Origin: Globisporangium splendens
Taxonomy: Eukaryota > Oomycota > Peronosporomycetes > Pythiales > Pythiaceae
Length of the DNA stretch: 64,000 nucleotides
Direction: 5' to 3'
NCBI GenBank assembly: GCA_006386115.1
Contig: VFIW01000018.1
Span: 248,001 to 312,000, forward strand
A program made the translations under genes and the position numbers. Positions 37,801 to 47,617 of the stretch are shown here, one piece after another (position 1 is the first letter of the stretch; every line of letters begins with the position of its first letter). Under the pieces are notes generated by a model that saw only the letters and a program-made list of their open reading frames with translations, was not told the origin of the DNA and did not search any database.

Positions 37801-39047
37801 GCACGTGGAAACACGTTCACAGCGCCACGGCACACGTTCACCATCGCGATCAACGTGAACGCGTCCGTGACAGAGATCGTGTCTTCCAGGAGAACGTACA
37901 CGCCCAAGGTGACGCCCGAGAGCAACGTTGGCGTCAGAAACAGCATCGCCGTGTTCACGATCTGCATGATGTGGAACTTGCGGTACAACGCGACCTCGAC
38001 TTCGCGGATTTTCTCGACACGGCGTGCGAGCGATTCCTCCCACGCGTAGAACTTCATGACGCGAATACCCTGGAGCGCCTCGGACGTCACTTTCACGCGC
38101 TCGTCGACGACGTATAGCAATTTCGACTGCAGTTCGCCAATGCGGTCGGCTTGGTGCAGCGATGCCCACATGATGACGACGAGGAAGATGGCACCACAGA
38201 GCGCCGACCAGACATTGAACAGGAACGCGATGAGCACGATCGTCAAGATGAAGCCGAACGGCGCCACGAAGAACCACGGACCCTCGCTCATGCACCAGAA
38301 CGCGCGCTCGGCGTCAACGCTCATCAGCGTCACGATCTCGCCCGTCGTGTACGCCTGGCGCGCACCCGACGAGAGGCGCAGCGACTTCCTGTAGATCACG
38401 TCCATGACGATCGTGCGCAGGTTGGCGCCAAGGCGTTGTGAAATGAAGAAACCAATGTTGAGGCACGTGATCGCGATGAACGACGTCAAGGTCATCATCA
38501 CGGCGAGAACGTAGCCATTGTCGATGTGGAAAATGTTGACGCGGTCGTTCAGGTAGTCCAAAATCGCTTGCGCGATGTACGATTGCAGCGCGAGCGCAAA
38601 CATGTACACAAAGTAGTTGATGAACACGATCGTGAGGTCCCGACGGAACGTGTTGACAATCGCGATCACAAACGGCGAGATCTTGGGTGGCTTCGGTGCT
38701 TCTCCGCTCTTCGCCTTAGCGTCTGGACGCAGCGCCGCTTCGTACTCGCGCATGAAATTCTCGTAGAGCACATCGCAAGAGTCTTCGCGAGCCACTGGCC
38801 ACAGATCGTCCAGTTCCAGCACTTTGCGCGCGCCGAGAGACACGAGCGGTTGAAGCCAGCTCGCAGTGATATACGACAGCACGGACGCCTTGGAAATGGG
38901 GTTCTCATGGTTGCAAAATGCCCCGTCCTGCGCGTACTTGTCGAGAAACTTGACTCTCTCTTTGGACTTCTGGTGCACCAACTGCTCTGGCTGCTGCTGT
39001 TGCTTGGGCGTCGGCGGCGCTGCTTCGTAGTGATCGTTCACTGTCAT
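34893..39047 (-). CDS. Transporter C: ABCC (MRP)-type full ABC transporter
   Basis: 1384 residues starting MTVNDHYEAAPPTP. TMD1 about 132-440; NBD1 about 500-735 (GTVGSGKSS near 549, LSGGQKARVAIARAMY near 637, LILDDPLSAVD); charged linker; TMD2 about 810-1095; NBD2 about 1140-1380 (GRTGAGKSS near 1183, LSVGQRQLL near 1280, VVLDEATANVD). Group I. It is a colinear near-duplicate of B in its second half, with identical tracts broken by diverged stretches, which is the mark of gene conversion. The loop between NBD1 and TMD2 and the region before NBD1 are the most divergent parts. A possible weak Inr (TTCACGCAATTGA) is at 39127-39140. Confidence 0.94.
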   Translation of the reverse strand: MTVNDHYEAAPPTPKQQQQPEQLVHQKSKERVKFLDKYAQDGAFCNHENPISKASVLSYITASWLQPLVSLGARKVLELDDLWPVAREDSCDVLYENFMREYEAALRPDAKAKSGEAPKPPKISPFVIAIVNTFRRDLTIVFINYFVYMFALALQSYIAQAILDYLNDRVNIFHIDNGYVLAVMMTLTSFIAITCLNIGFFISQRLGANLRTIVMDVIYRKSLRLSSGARQAYTTGEIVTLMSVDAERAFWCMSEGPWFFVAPFGFILTIVLIAFLFNVWSALCGAIFLVVIMWASLHQADRIGELQSKLLYVVDERVKVTSEALQGIRVMKFYAWEESLARRVEKIREVEVALYRKFHIMQIVNTAMLFLTPTLLSGVTLGVYVLLEDTISVTDAFTLIAMVNVCRGAVNVFPRAISALSQGKIALDRIDTYMAGEELDLHRKSDNNSEGASDASVGSVSMRDAHFQWSRDPTASAGDLVLVTAGQDATAASNQNTVTKAPVSNATALSSQHDANSASFAFQPATGFSLEGVNIQIDAGELVMIVGTVGSGKSSLLNAILGEMALTTGQLDVHGELSYVSQESWIRNASVKDNILFEAVFDADRYQQVLEATQLAMDLYALPDGDQTEIGERGINLSGGQKARVAIARAMYRFHYDILILDDPLSAVDPHVAHAIFTQCVVGLAKDKTRLLVLNSHYDLLQHADKILVVQDGRIAGDGTYNEILAQFPELGMQSDALDKLEQDVIDEHDGAHEDEKQHELAVAVARSEKPAVSSSKVGVQVEPAENGDDATKLVQAEDRVKGKVSMQIYKSYFDEVGFHGIVVLALFVVFYSVSQGVRTIVDWWQGHWAREMRREGVDPTYSNLKFGMWYLGLIVLCCILIVGRGLVLVEACIRSAKNLHNELFRRVLAAPVNRYFDVTPVGRILNRFSNDLDQIDATLPQNYQMMFQNIALLFGSLVVSAVSSYWIGISYIPMIVIFVLATYYFQKTSREVKRLEGVTRTPVYNLFGETLTGLHTIRAFKMQDRFVKLNKDAVDTNTRAFFSFWAAGRWLAVRLDWLSVCIIFVVSMYLVSTKGQISALVGGISLTYSLMLTSIVQATVRAVDKTDNAMTSVERLLHFREIPVEDDGANCTPINPELWPSQGAIKFDKLRLKYRPELPLVLRGVNMEIQGGEKVGICGRTGAGKSSLMIALFRICEFESGSVFIDGIDIQSVKLRDLRRSLAIIPQDPVLYSGSLRENLDPFGEYSDDSIWSVLNQVQLADSVKKWGAGLDFTVSESGDNLSVGQRQLLCIARALLKDSKIVVLDEATANVDTATDNLIQMTIKETFVAKTVLIIAHRINTIMHCNKIAVMDAGRVAEFGSPEDLLSQPESIFTSLAKRSAQ

Positions 39048-40020
39048 CGCTGTCGTCGTCGTCGTCAGCTTTTACAATAAGGTGATGTGTTGGAAAACGA
39101 ACGTCGTCTTACGCTTCAGAGGAAAATCAATTGCGTGAAGATGCTCGGAGCCATACGCCTTCTGTACGTGAGCAGACGAAAGCAAAAGGAAAACTGAGCT
39201 CGTGCATCCGGAAGGCGAGAACTGCGGCGAGCGAAGTTTGGTTCCATGCTCGGATCTTTCTTTCCCTATCGACTAAGCAAGCGTAGGTCGGGCCATGTCG
39301 CCGTGTCCCAACGGGGTCTCTCCCGTTCGGTCGCTCGTTGCCCTGGGGGTCAATCACTGGGTGGGAGGCAAGGAGGAGATGCGTCATGTCCACTCATGCA
39401 CGCTTGCATTTGGCTGCGTGTCGCGAGGTTGCTGTTAGGGGCCGCTGTTGTGACGGAAGGCGTCAGACGCCAGAGAGAAATAATCGCAGCAAACGTGGAC
39501 CTCTTCACTGGTTGTACACTCATCACACCCATCACGCGCGACGCGTCACTTCGTGCACCAGGTTTCGTGCACCAGGCAGAAAAAAGAGTAGCCGAAAGAA
39601 CCGCTGACGAGTCCCGCGTGCGTGCGACGCGACTGGCTCCACCAGCCACCAGTTTCCCACGAAGAAAAACGCAGCGAAGCAGCGCGTCCACATGGGGACC
39701 ATGCAGCAATTTCGAATTGCAATGGCACGCGCATGAGTGCACACACTGCAGTCCAAGTCTCACTTGTGTCTGCACGACAGTCTCACCTCGTTGGTCGCGT
39801 CTCATCGAAAGTTGCACCTTGTTTTGAGAAAAAGAACCTCATTGGACCGATCTGAGACATGGTCCAGGGGCGTTCACCGTCCTCGACCCTTTACAAACTT
39901 GGAAGTGTTTAGAAGGGGCTTGTCTCCCTTTACTGGGCAGTTTCGACCATATTCACTGAAGGGAGGTTTTGGCTTTCTCGTGTCAATTATCCCCCCTTTC
40001 AAACAAACGCTGCTGTCGTG

Positions 40021-40313
40021 GATGAGCAGGCGCGACTCGTCTGGGATTTGGACATCCTATCAGCGTGCTCATCAGAATTCGGCGTCAAGTGACGTCGAAA
40101 CAATCACTCTCGTTGTGCATTGCACGCATGATGAGCTGCCCGACAAGATGCTGGAAGTTCGACGTCCTATCGGACTGCTCATCAATAAAACGATCGAGCG
40201 CATGCAGAAATCCTATCCATCGGCGACCACACGAACTTGCGTCTGGTCTCGTCGTGTGATGAGCTGTTCGATGGGATCTTGAAGTTCGGAACATCCTATC
40301 GGACTGCTCATCA
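40021..40313. repeat. Three 53-56-bp units with inverted ends
   Basis: Units at 40021-40073, 40130-40184 and 40258-40313 each begin GATGAGC and end GCTCATCA, so each can fold into a hairpin. Each carries CCTATC near its right end. The rest of 39048-40716 shows no gene. Confidence 0.7.
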
Positions 40314-40716
40314 TACTGTTTCTTAAGTCCAGTTGGGTGTCCGGAAGCTGCAGCATCCTGTTCGAGTGACTGCGCACTCGGCAACGAGTGCATTCAGGAA
40401 AAGAACACGTGGGAGAGCAATGTCAAAATGTGTTTCAAATGAGCCAAATGTCCTGGCTGTCAGGCTTGAGACCGCAGAATTGCTACTTGCAGACGATTGC
40501 AATGACGGTCGGTTGGTTCGCATGGAAAATGAGCAGAGCTCCTGAACGAATCCATAGTGAATCATGCAGCACATGGAATGATCATATTTGTGCGCCGAGG
40601 TTTGCTGTAATCGCAACCGACATAATCGGATCATGCTCGATTTGAATTTAATAAAGCGAGGCTTGACTACTCTAGATATAAAAATAGCAGGCGTTGAGAG
40701 GGCAGTTTTGTGCTGT

Positions 40717-42760
40717 CTAGTGAGACCGATTGGATCGTTTTCTGAGCGCTGTGGATCTCGACGCAGGCTGGCTCAGCAAGCCCTCGGGGGATCTACACTC
40801 GACGACGTGGCTGGCGTCCATGACCGCGATCTTGTCGCAGTGTAGGATCGTGTGGATGCGGTGCGCGATGATCAGCATGGTCTTCGCGACAAACATTTCG
40901 TTCGTGGTGCTTTGGATCAAGTGATCAGTCGCCGTGTCGATGCTCGCAGTCGCTTCATTGAGCACCGCGATTTTGCTGTTTTTCAGCAGCGCGCGAGCGA
41001 TGCACAGCAACTGGCGTTGACCGACGGACAGGTTGTCGCCTCGTTCGGAGACGAGAAACTCGAGGTTCGCGCCTCACTTTATGACGTTGTCCACCAAGTG
41101 TACTAGCTTTAAGGCCGACCAGATCACCTCGTCCGAGTACTCGCCAAATGGGTCCAGATTCTGACGGAGCGATCCGTTGTAGAGCACTAGGTCTTGTGAG
41201 GTGATCACGAGACTTCGACGAAGTCCCGGGAGCTTCACCTGAGTGATGTCAACTCCGTCGATGAATATGGTCCGCTTTCAAACTCACGCATTCGGAAAAG
41301 CGCAACCATGAGCGAGCTCTTTCCAGACCCGGTGTGTCCTCAGATCCCCAGCTTCTCGCCACCATGGACTTCGATACCCACACCTCGAAGCACAAGCGGC
41401 AGCTCCGGACGATACTTTAAGCGCAAGTTCTCGAACTCGATGCTCCCCTGTGATGGCCACAGGTCCCGGTTCACAGACGCACAGTTGGCACCGTCATCTT
41501 CCACAGGGATTGTCCGGAAATGGAGCAACCTTTTGACGCTCGTCATCGCATTGTCGGCTGCATCGAATGCTCGCACTGTCGATTGAGTCGTGGATGTCAC
41601 CTTGAGCGAGTGCGTGAGCGCCATGCCTGCGAGAATGGCACTCAGCTGACCTTTCGTGAGGACACGATAGAGCGACACGACACCGCTGATGGCGATGGAC
41701 ACGAAGTCCATCCGCAGTGCGAGCCACAGCGCGGCAGTGTTGTGGATAAACAAGACCGACGCGTGGTCATCGACGGCGTCGTTGCACATCTTGCCAAAGT
41801 GCCCCTGCATCTTGAAAGCTCGGATCGTGCTGAGACCGTTCAGTGTCTCGCCAATCAAGATGAACATGAGCGTCCGAGAGATTCCTTCCAGACGCTTCAC
41901 TTCCCGCGACGTTCGCTTAAAGCACACGGACAATGCGCCGATGCTCATCATGAGATTTTGAAACACGCTGTGGTATTGCTGAGGCAAGACCGAGTCCATT
42001 TGATCGAGATCGTTCGAAAAGCGGTTTGAACTGCGGTCGATCGGCGTGACGTCAAAGAAGCTATTCACGGTCACTCTTAGCACGCGCCGAAATAACTCGT
42101 CGTGCAAATTTTGGGGCTTTGAATGCAGCATTCGATCGTCACAAGGCCGCGACCCAGCGTGGTCACTGCGCACATTCCGATGAGTCCAAAATAGCACGCT
42201 GCAAACCAGAGTTTCGAATAATCCCGTGCTCGCCGATTTCGGTTTTGTCTCCGTTCGAAAACGATGCGAGATCCTGCGTAAGCTGCGTCGCACTGAGCAC
42301 GCGTTCGCATATCTATCTACATCGTAGACACTCTCAAAGAGGATATTGTCCTTGACGCTGACGTTTCGGATCCAGGGCTGCCGACTCATGTACGAAATCT
42401 CGCCGTCGACGTCGACGTCGCCATGGACCAGAAGCATCTCACCAGGATCGCGTGAAGTAGACTCGACTTTCCCGATCCGACCGCGCCAATTATCACGGTC
42501 AGTGATCCTGGCTCGACCGAGAGATTAATCTGCTCCAGCGCGAATCCAGTGCTCTGTGTCGGCGAAAACACGATGGGTGGTTCTTTCTCGTGATGTTTGA
42601 TGATAGTCGATGGAGACTCTTCTTCATGCGACCACTGCAGACAACTAAATACGACAATGTACGATAATATCCGTAAATAAATGAGCTCTTTTACCAGGAT
42701 AGGAGCTGTACGCTTTGGGTCTACAAAATCGAAACATGTTGCACGAAGGTACATTCCATC
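40717..42760 (-). pseudogene. Transporter D: wrecked ABCC transporter pseudogene
   Basis: Fragments in three or more frames. From the right: the approach to NBD1 with Walker A (GAVGSGKSSLLHAIL, about 42475), then NISYM-like Q-loop sequence (YMSRQPWIRNVSVKDNILFE). A jump follows from TEIGE-like sequence straight into TMD2, so the NBD1 signature, Walker B and linker are deleted. TMD2 follows (NRFSNDLDQMD, RTSREVKRLEGISRT), then NBD2 to HGGEKLGI, where TGA (about 41338) cuts Walker A. Further remnants run to 40717 ([10 protein letters not shown], Asp to Asn in Walker B). TMD1 is absent. It cannot make a transporter. It lies at the centre where the two opposed blocks meet. Confidence 0.9.
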
Positions 42761-43540
42761 ATCCCCAGAACGGCGGAATCAGACTGTGATGGAATGATGA
42801 ACGAGCAAGTTTGCGCATTCACCTGACGACGACTTTCGTGAAACAACGATGACTTCAAAAGAGGCTTCTCTCTTTGCAAAAGCTTTGAACACCAATATCA
42901 TAGCTTTCGGCGTTCTACGACAGGACGTCCAAGATCGACTATCAGGTATAATAGACACCTAAGCAGAACAATTCCTTTTCCGTGATTGTCGGGAACTTGT
43001 ATATTACTCAGATCTTTTTGAGTCACTGCGTAGTGTTGAAAGAGCTCAGATATTCGATCACTCACGCAGCAATGTATCTGCTGCACTAGATATGCTGATT
43101 GCTCAGGCGACGCATATGTCGTGTGGTGGTGACCACTAGCATTGTTGTATGGAAGGTTGCAACGCACTTTTCAGCTATGCATGCTTAAGCTCCTTTTCTT
43201 GTGTTTCCTTGCTTCGGATTCAGAAAAACTTTATCTTGTGAACGCAAAGCTTTTCTTGAAAATGCATTGCGCTTCATCAAAAGCCCACCTCTACTCGTCG
43301 TCCAAACAGCTGGACTGAAGTCTTTCAGAGATATGTACATTCATTCTCGGCACCTTCACTCATGCCCCCTCAGTATGTCTCTCAACGTATTGACTTGCAC
43401 TTTGGTGTTTGCGCAATGCTTTGTATCCACACAATGTCGCTGCCCAATCAACAGCTCCGTTTAAAAGGCCACGGCGTTGAAGGTGGCAGGAGAGAGATAG
43501 AGAAACAAAATCAAAGCGGGTTTCTTCTTCCTCGGCAAAC
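42761..43540. other. Spacer between pseudogene D and transporter E
   Basis: No gene recognised. The lost TMD1 of D is not detectable here. Confidence 0.55.
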
Positions 43541-43546
43541 ACAGAC

Positions 43547-43562
43547 GATCACTTTCAAATTT
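43547..43562 (+). promoter_or_regulatory. Inr-FPR-like core promoter of transporter E
   Basis: GATCACTTTCAAATTT about 60-75 nt before the ATG at 43621, with no ATG between. It is one base shorter than the consensus. Confidence 0.5.
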
Positions 43563-43620
43563 AACGACTGCCTCCAAGTGTCACCAGCCATCGAAAAAAA
43601 AGAACACACACACGAGAGAA

Positions 43621-46600
43621 ATGGGCTCCAAGAAGGAAGAGGGCGACGCCGACGGCTATTACGTAGCGGAGCCTCCCACGCCAAACTATCAAGGACCCAG
43701 AGACCTCGAGCATGGCAGCGAGCACAACTCTCCAAAATCATCAAGTGTGCTTGCCAAATATGCGCAGCATGGACCATTCTGTCAGCAGCCCAATCCGTTA
43801 TCAGCCGCGTCATTCGTGTCGATCATTTCGGCGCACTGGCTGCAACCTCTCATTTCCCTTGGAGCGTGCAAAGTGCTAGAGCTTCAAGATCTGTGGCCGG
43901 TTGCGGAGGAAGACCGATGCGATGTTGTCTACGAAAGGCTCATGCGAGTATACAAGCCTGAGCTGCGTGAAAAGCAGACAGATGGAGAGACGCACGCCAC
44001 CTTAGCGAACTCGCCGTTGATTGCTGCCTTTTTGGAGACCTTCCGGCGTGACATCATCATTATCTTTGCTGCTTTCTTCATCTACACGTTTGCGCTGGCA
44101 TTGCAATCGTACATTGCACAAGCCATTTTGGATCACCTGAACGACCGCACCAACGTGTTCCACATCGACAACGGCTACGTTCTCGTTGCGATGATGACGG
44201 TAACCTCGTTCGTTGCGGTTACGAGTATGAACCATGGATTCTTTTTCTGCTCGCGCATCGGTGTGAACATTCGCTCTTCGACCATGGATTTGGTTTACCA
44301 GAAGGCGCTGCGACTCTCATCGGTGGCTCGCCAGGAATACACGAGTGGAGAAATCGTCACGTTGATGAGCGTTGATACCGAGCGCGTCTTTAATTGCATG
44401 ACTGAAGGGTTCTGGACGATCGTGTCACCCTTCAGCTTCGTCCTCACGATTGTGCTCATCGCGTTCCTGTTTGACATTCTGTCGGCTTTATGTGGAGCGC
44501 TGCTGCTTGTCGTCATCATGTGGGCGTCAATTGTCCAAGCCAGGCAGATCGGCGAATTGCAGTCGAAGCTGCTGTCCATTGTTGATGAGCGTGTGAGACT
44601 GACCTCAGAAGCTCTCCATGGGATTCGCGTCATGAAATTCTACGCTTGGGAGGACGCGCTAGCACGTCGCATCGAACGACTTCGGGATGTCGAAGTGAGA
44701 CTGCAACGCAAATTCCACACGTTGCAGGTCTTCAACACGGCGATGCTCTTCTTGACGCCGACTTTGCTATCGGGCGTGACGTTTGCCGCGTACTTCCTCA
44801 TCCGCGGCGAGATCTCCGTGATTGAGGCATTCACGCTCGTCGCGATGGCGAACGTGTGCCGCGGAGCTGTTCTAATGTTCCCACGTGCTATCGCTTCAGC
44901 TTCACAAGCGAGGATCGCAGTTCGACGACTCGACACGTACTTGGCGAGCGACGAGCTTGTTTCCTTTGTTGATAATTACACTTGCATCAGTGACAAGCAT
45001 GCTGGGCGCATTTCAGTGAGAGACGCGTACTTTGAATGGCGACAATCCGAGAGTCAAGGCTTCAGCCTGCAGGATATCAACGTGGAAGTCAGCTCGGGCA
45101 GTCTTGTGATGATCGTTGGAACTGTCGGGTCAGGAAAATCCAGTCTCTTGAACGCTCTTCTCGGTGAAATGGCAATAACGCAAGGCCGTGTGGACGTTAC
45201 CGGTGAGATCGCGTACGTGAGCCAGGAATCGTGGATCCGCAACTCGAGTGTCAAAGACAACATCCTGTTTGAAGACGCTTTCGATGCCGATCGGTACCAA
45301 AGAGTGTTGGAGGCCACCCAGTTGGCGCTGGACTTGCACGCACTCCCCAATGGCGACCAGACTGAGATCGGCGAGCGTGGGATCAACCTCAGTGGTGGTC
45401 AGAAAACGCGCGTGGCCATCGCCAGAGCCATGTACCGATCCAAATACGACATTCTAATTCTCGACGACCCTCTGAGTGCGGTGGATCCACACGTGGCGCA
45501 CGCCATTTTCAACCAGTGCATCGTGGGTCTGGCAAAAGACAAGACGCGGTTGCTGGTACTTAACAGCCACTACGACTTGCTGCAGCACGCGGACAAGATC
45601 TTGGTGGTGCAGGATGGCTGCGTCGCTGGTGATGGCACGTACAATGAGATTCTGTCACAGTTTCCAGAGCTGGGGATGCAAAGCGCAACTTTAGACAAGT
45701 TGGAGAAGGACGTGATCGATGAGCACGACAACACTCACGAGCACGAGCACGAAATGAGCAAAGCAGCTGTGAACACCGAATCGGGGCTACCTGGGAAGAG
45801 CAACGCGGCAACTCTCGTCCAGAAAGAAGATCGCGTGAAGGGCAAAGTGAGCGGCCACATCTACAAGTCGTACTTTGATGGATCCGGTGCAGACGGTGTC
45901 CTCATCATGGCGTTGCTCGGAGTGATCTATGCCGTGAGCCAGGGCGTTCGAACTCTCGTGGACTGGTGGCAAGGTCATTGGGCCAAGAACATGGCACGCG
46001 ACGGTGTTGACCCTGGGTACTCTGACCTTCGATTCGGCATGTGGTACCTCGGCCTCGTCGTGCTTTGCTGCCTCCTGACTGTGATTCGGGGCCAGTTGCT
46101 TGTCGAAGCGTGCATCCGCAGCTCGAAAAGCTTACACAATGAGATGTTCCGACGGGTTCTGAGTGCACCCGTGAATTCGTACTTTGATGTGACCCCAGTT
46201 GGCCGGATCTTGAACCGTTTCTCGAACGATCTCGACCAGATGGACACCATTTTGCCGCAACAGTACCAGCAATTGTTTCAGAACATCGCTGTGACCATCG
46301 GTGCACTGATCGTCTCGGCTACTTCGTCGTACTGGATTGGTATTTCGTACATCCCGATGCTAGTCGTGTTTGTCGCCGTTGGAGTGTACTTCAAGCAGAC
46401 CTCTCGCGAGGTGAAGCGCCTCGACGGGATCACGCGAACGCCTGTGTACAACTTGTTCGACGAGACGCTGTCGGGATTGCCTACGATTCGAGCCTTCAAG
46501 ATGCAAGATACCTTCATTCACCTGAACAAGAACGCGATCGATGCAAACACGACCGCGTACTTCACGTACTGGATGACAGGGCGGTGGCTCGCGGCGCGCT

Positions 46601-47601
46601 TGGATTGGATGTCGGTCGTGATCATTTTCGTTGTCTCGTTGTACTTGGTCGCGACAAAAGGTCAGATCAGCGCCGTGGTTGGAGGTCTCTCGCTCACGTA
46701 CTCGCTGATGCTCACGAGCACTGTGCAAACCACTGTCCGCTCGTTTGACCGCACAGACAACGCGATGACGAGCGTTGAGCGACTGCTCCACTTCCGCTCC
46801 ATCTCTAGGGAAGAAGATGAAAGCATCGCCAACGATCATGCTGTAATGACCCACGAACCATGGCCATCCCAAGGAGCGATTACGTTCAACGCATTGTGCT
46901 TGAGATACCGACCTGAGTTACCGCTTGTCCTGCGAGGCGTCAACTTAGAAATCCAGGGCGGCGAGAAAGTGGGAGTTTGCGGTCGCACTGGCGCTGGCAA
47001 AAGCTCGCTCCTGGCTGCACTTTTTCGAATCTGTGAGTTTGCAAGCGGCAGCATCCGAATTGACGGCGTCGATATCCAGAGTGTCAGACTTCGTGATTTA
47101 CGTCGTCGCTTGGCAATCATTCCACAAGACCCAGTGTTATTTAGCGGCTCGTTGCGTGAGAACCTGGATCCATTCGGCGAGTACTCGGACAATCGCATCT
47201 GGACCGTTTTGCGACTGGTGCATCTTTCTGAGACCGTTGCCAAGTGGAATGCTGGTCTAGACTTCGTTGTCTCCGAGAAAGGCGACAACTTGTCGGTGGG
47301 TCAACGCCAACTCATGTGCATCGCTCGCGCGCTTTTGAAGGACAGTAAGATCGTCGTGCTCGACGAAGCCACCGCCAATGTTGACACGGCGACCGACAAC
47401 CTGATCCAAGTGACGATCAAGGAGACATTTTCGAACAAGACCGTGCTGATCATCGCGCATCGCATCAACACCATTCTCCACTGCGACAAGATCGCGGTCA
47501 TGGACGCGGGTCAAGTTGCCGAGTTTGGTCCACCAAGTGACTTGCTGAGCCAACCGGACTCGATTTTCGCGTCGCTCGCGAAGCGCAGCGTGCAGCATTG
47601 A
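43621..47601 (+). CDS. Transporter E: ABCC (MRP)-type full ABC transporter
   Basis: 1326 residues, the shortest intact member because the loops before NBD1 and after it are short. It starts MGSKKEEGDADGYYVAEPPTP. TMD1 about 130-440; NBD1 about 472-690 (GTVGSGKSS near 501, LSGGQKTRVAIARAMY, LILDDPLSAVD); TMD2 about 755-1040; NBD2 about 1085-1320 (GRTGAGKSS near 1124, [20 protein letters not shown]). In sequence it belongs with A-C (group I) although it is on the opposite strand next to group II. Two stretches (45212-45725 and 47279-47617) are identical to transporter F; because they look like group I, E was probably the donor. Confidence 0.94.
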   Translation: MGSKKEEGDADGYYVAEPPTPNYQGPRDLEHGSEHNSPKSSSVLAKYAQHGPFCQQPNPLSAASFVSIISAHWLQPLISLGACKVLELQDLWPVAEEDRCDVVYERLMRVYKPELREKQTDGETHATLANSPLIAAFLETFRRDIIIIFAAFFIYTFALALQSYIAQAILDHLNDRTNVFHIDNGYVLVAMMTVTSFVAVTSMNHGFFFCSRIGVNIRSSTMDLVYQKALRLSSVARQEYTSGEIVTLMSVDTERVFNCMTEGFWTIVSPFSFVLTIVLIAFLFDILSALCGALLLVVIMWASIVQARQIGELQSKLLSIVDERVRLTSEALHGIRVMKFYAWEDALARRIERLRDVEVRLQRKFHTLQVFNTAMLFLTPTLLSGVTFAAYFLIRGEISVIEAFTLVAMANVCRGAVLMFPRAIASASQARIAVRRLDTYLASDELVSFVDNYTCISDKHAGRISVRDAYFEWRQSESQGFSLQDINVEVSSGSLVMIVGTVGSGKSSLLNALLGEMAITQGRVDVTGEIAYVSQESWIRNSSVKDNILFEDAFDADRYQRVLEATQLALDLHALPNGDQTEIGERGINLSGGQKTRVAIARAMYRSKYDILILDDPLSAVDPHVAHAIFNQCIVGLAKDKTRLLVLNSHYDLLQHADKILVVQDGCVAGDGTYNEILSQFPELGMQSATLDKLEKDVIDEHDNTHEHEHEMSKAAVNTESGLPGKSNAATLVQKEDRVKGKVSGHIYKSYFDGSGADGVLIMALLGVIYAVSQGVRTLVDWWQGHWAKNMARDGVDPGYSDLRFGMWYLGLVVLCCLLTVIRGQLLVEACIRSSKSLHNEMFRRVLSAPVNSYFDVTPVGRILNRFSNDLDQMDTILPQQYQQLFQNIAVTIGALIVSATSSYWIGISYIPMLVVFVAVGVYFKQTSREVKRLDGITRTPVYNLFDETLSGLPTIRAFKMQDTFIHLNKNAIDANTTAYFTYWMTGRWLAARLDWMSVVIIFVVSLYLVATKGQISAVVGGLSLTYSLMLTSTVQTTVRSFDRTDNAMTSVERLLHFRSISREEDESIANDHAVMTHEPWPSQGAITFNALCLRYRPELPLVLRGVNLEIQGGEKVGVCGRTGAGKSSLLAALFRICEFASGSIRIDGVDIQSVRLRDLRRRLAIIPQDPVLFSGSLRENLDPFGEYSDNRIWTVLRLVHLSETVAKWNAGLDFVVSEKGDNLSVGQRQLMCIARALLKDSKIVVLDEATANVDTATDNLIQVTIKETFSNKTVLIIAHRINTILHCDKIAVMDAGQVAEFGPPSDLLSQPDSIFASLAKRSVQH
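45212..45725 (+). repeat. 514-bp tract identical to 51429-51942 (gene conversion)
   Basis: No difference over 514 bp, spanning the NBD1 Q-loop, signature, Walker B and H-loop, while flanking sequence differs widely between E and F. Confidence 0.93.
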
Positions 47602-47617
47602 GCCCCGTAGAGTTTGA
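47279..47617 (+). repeat. 339-bp tract identical to 53535-53873 (gene conversion)
   Basis: Identical from the NBD2 signature through the stop codon and 16 bp beyond. Confidence 0.93.
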
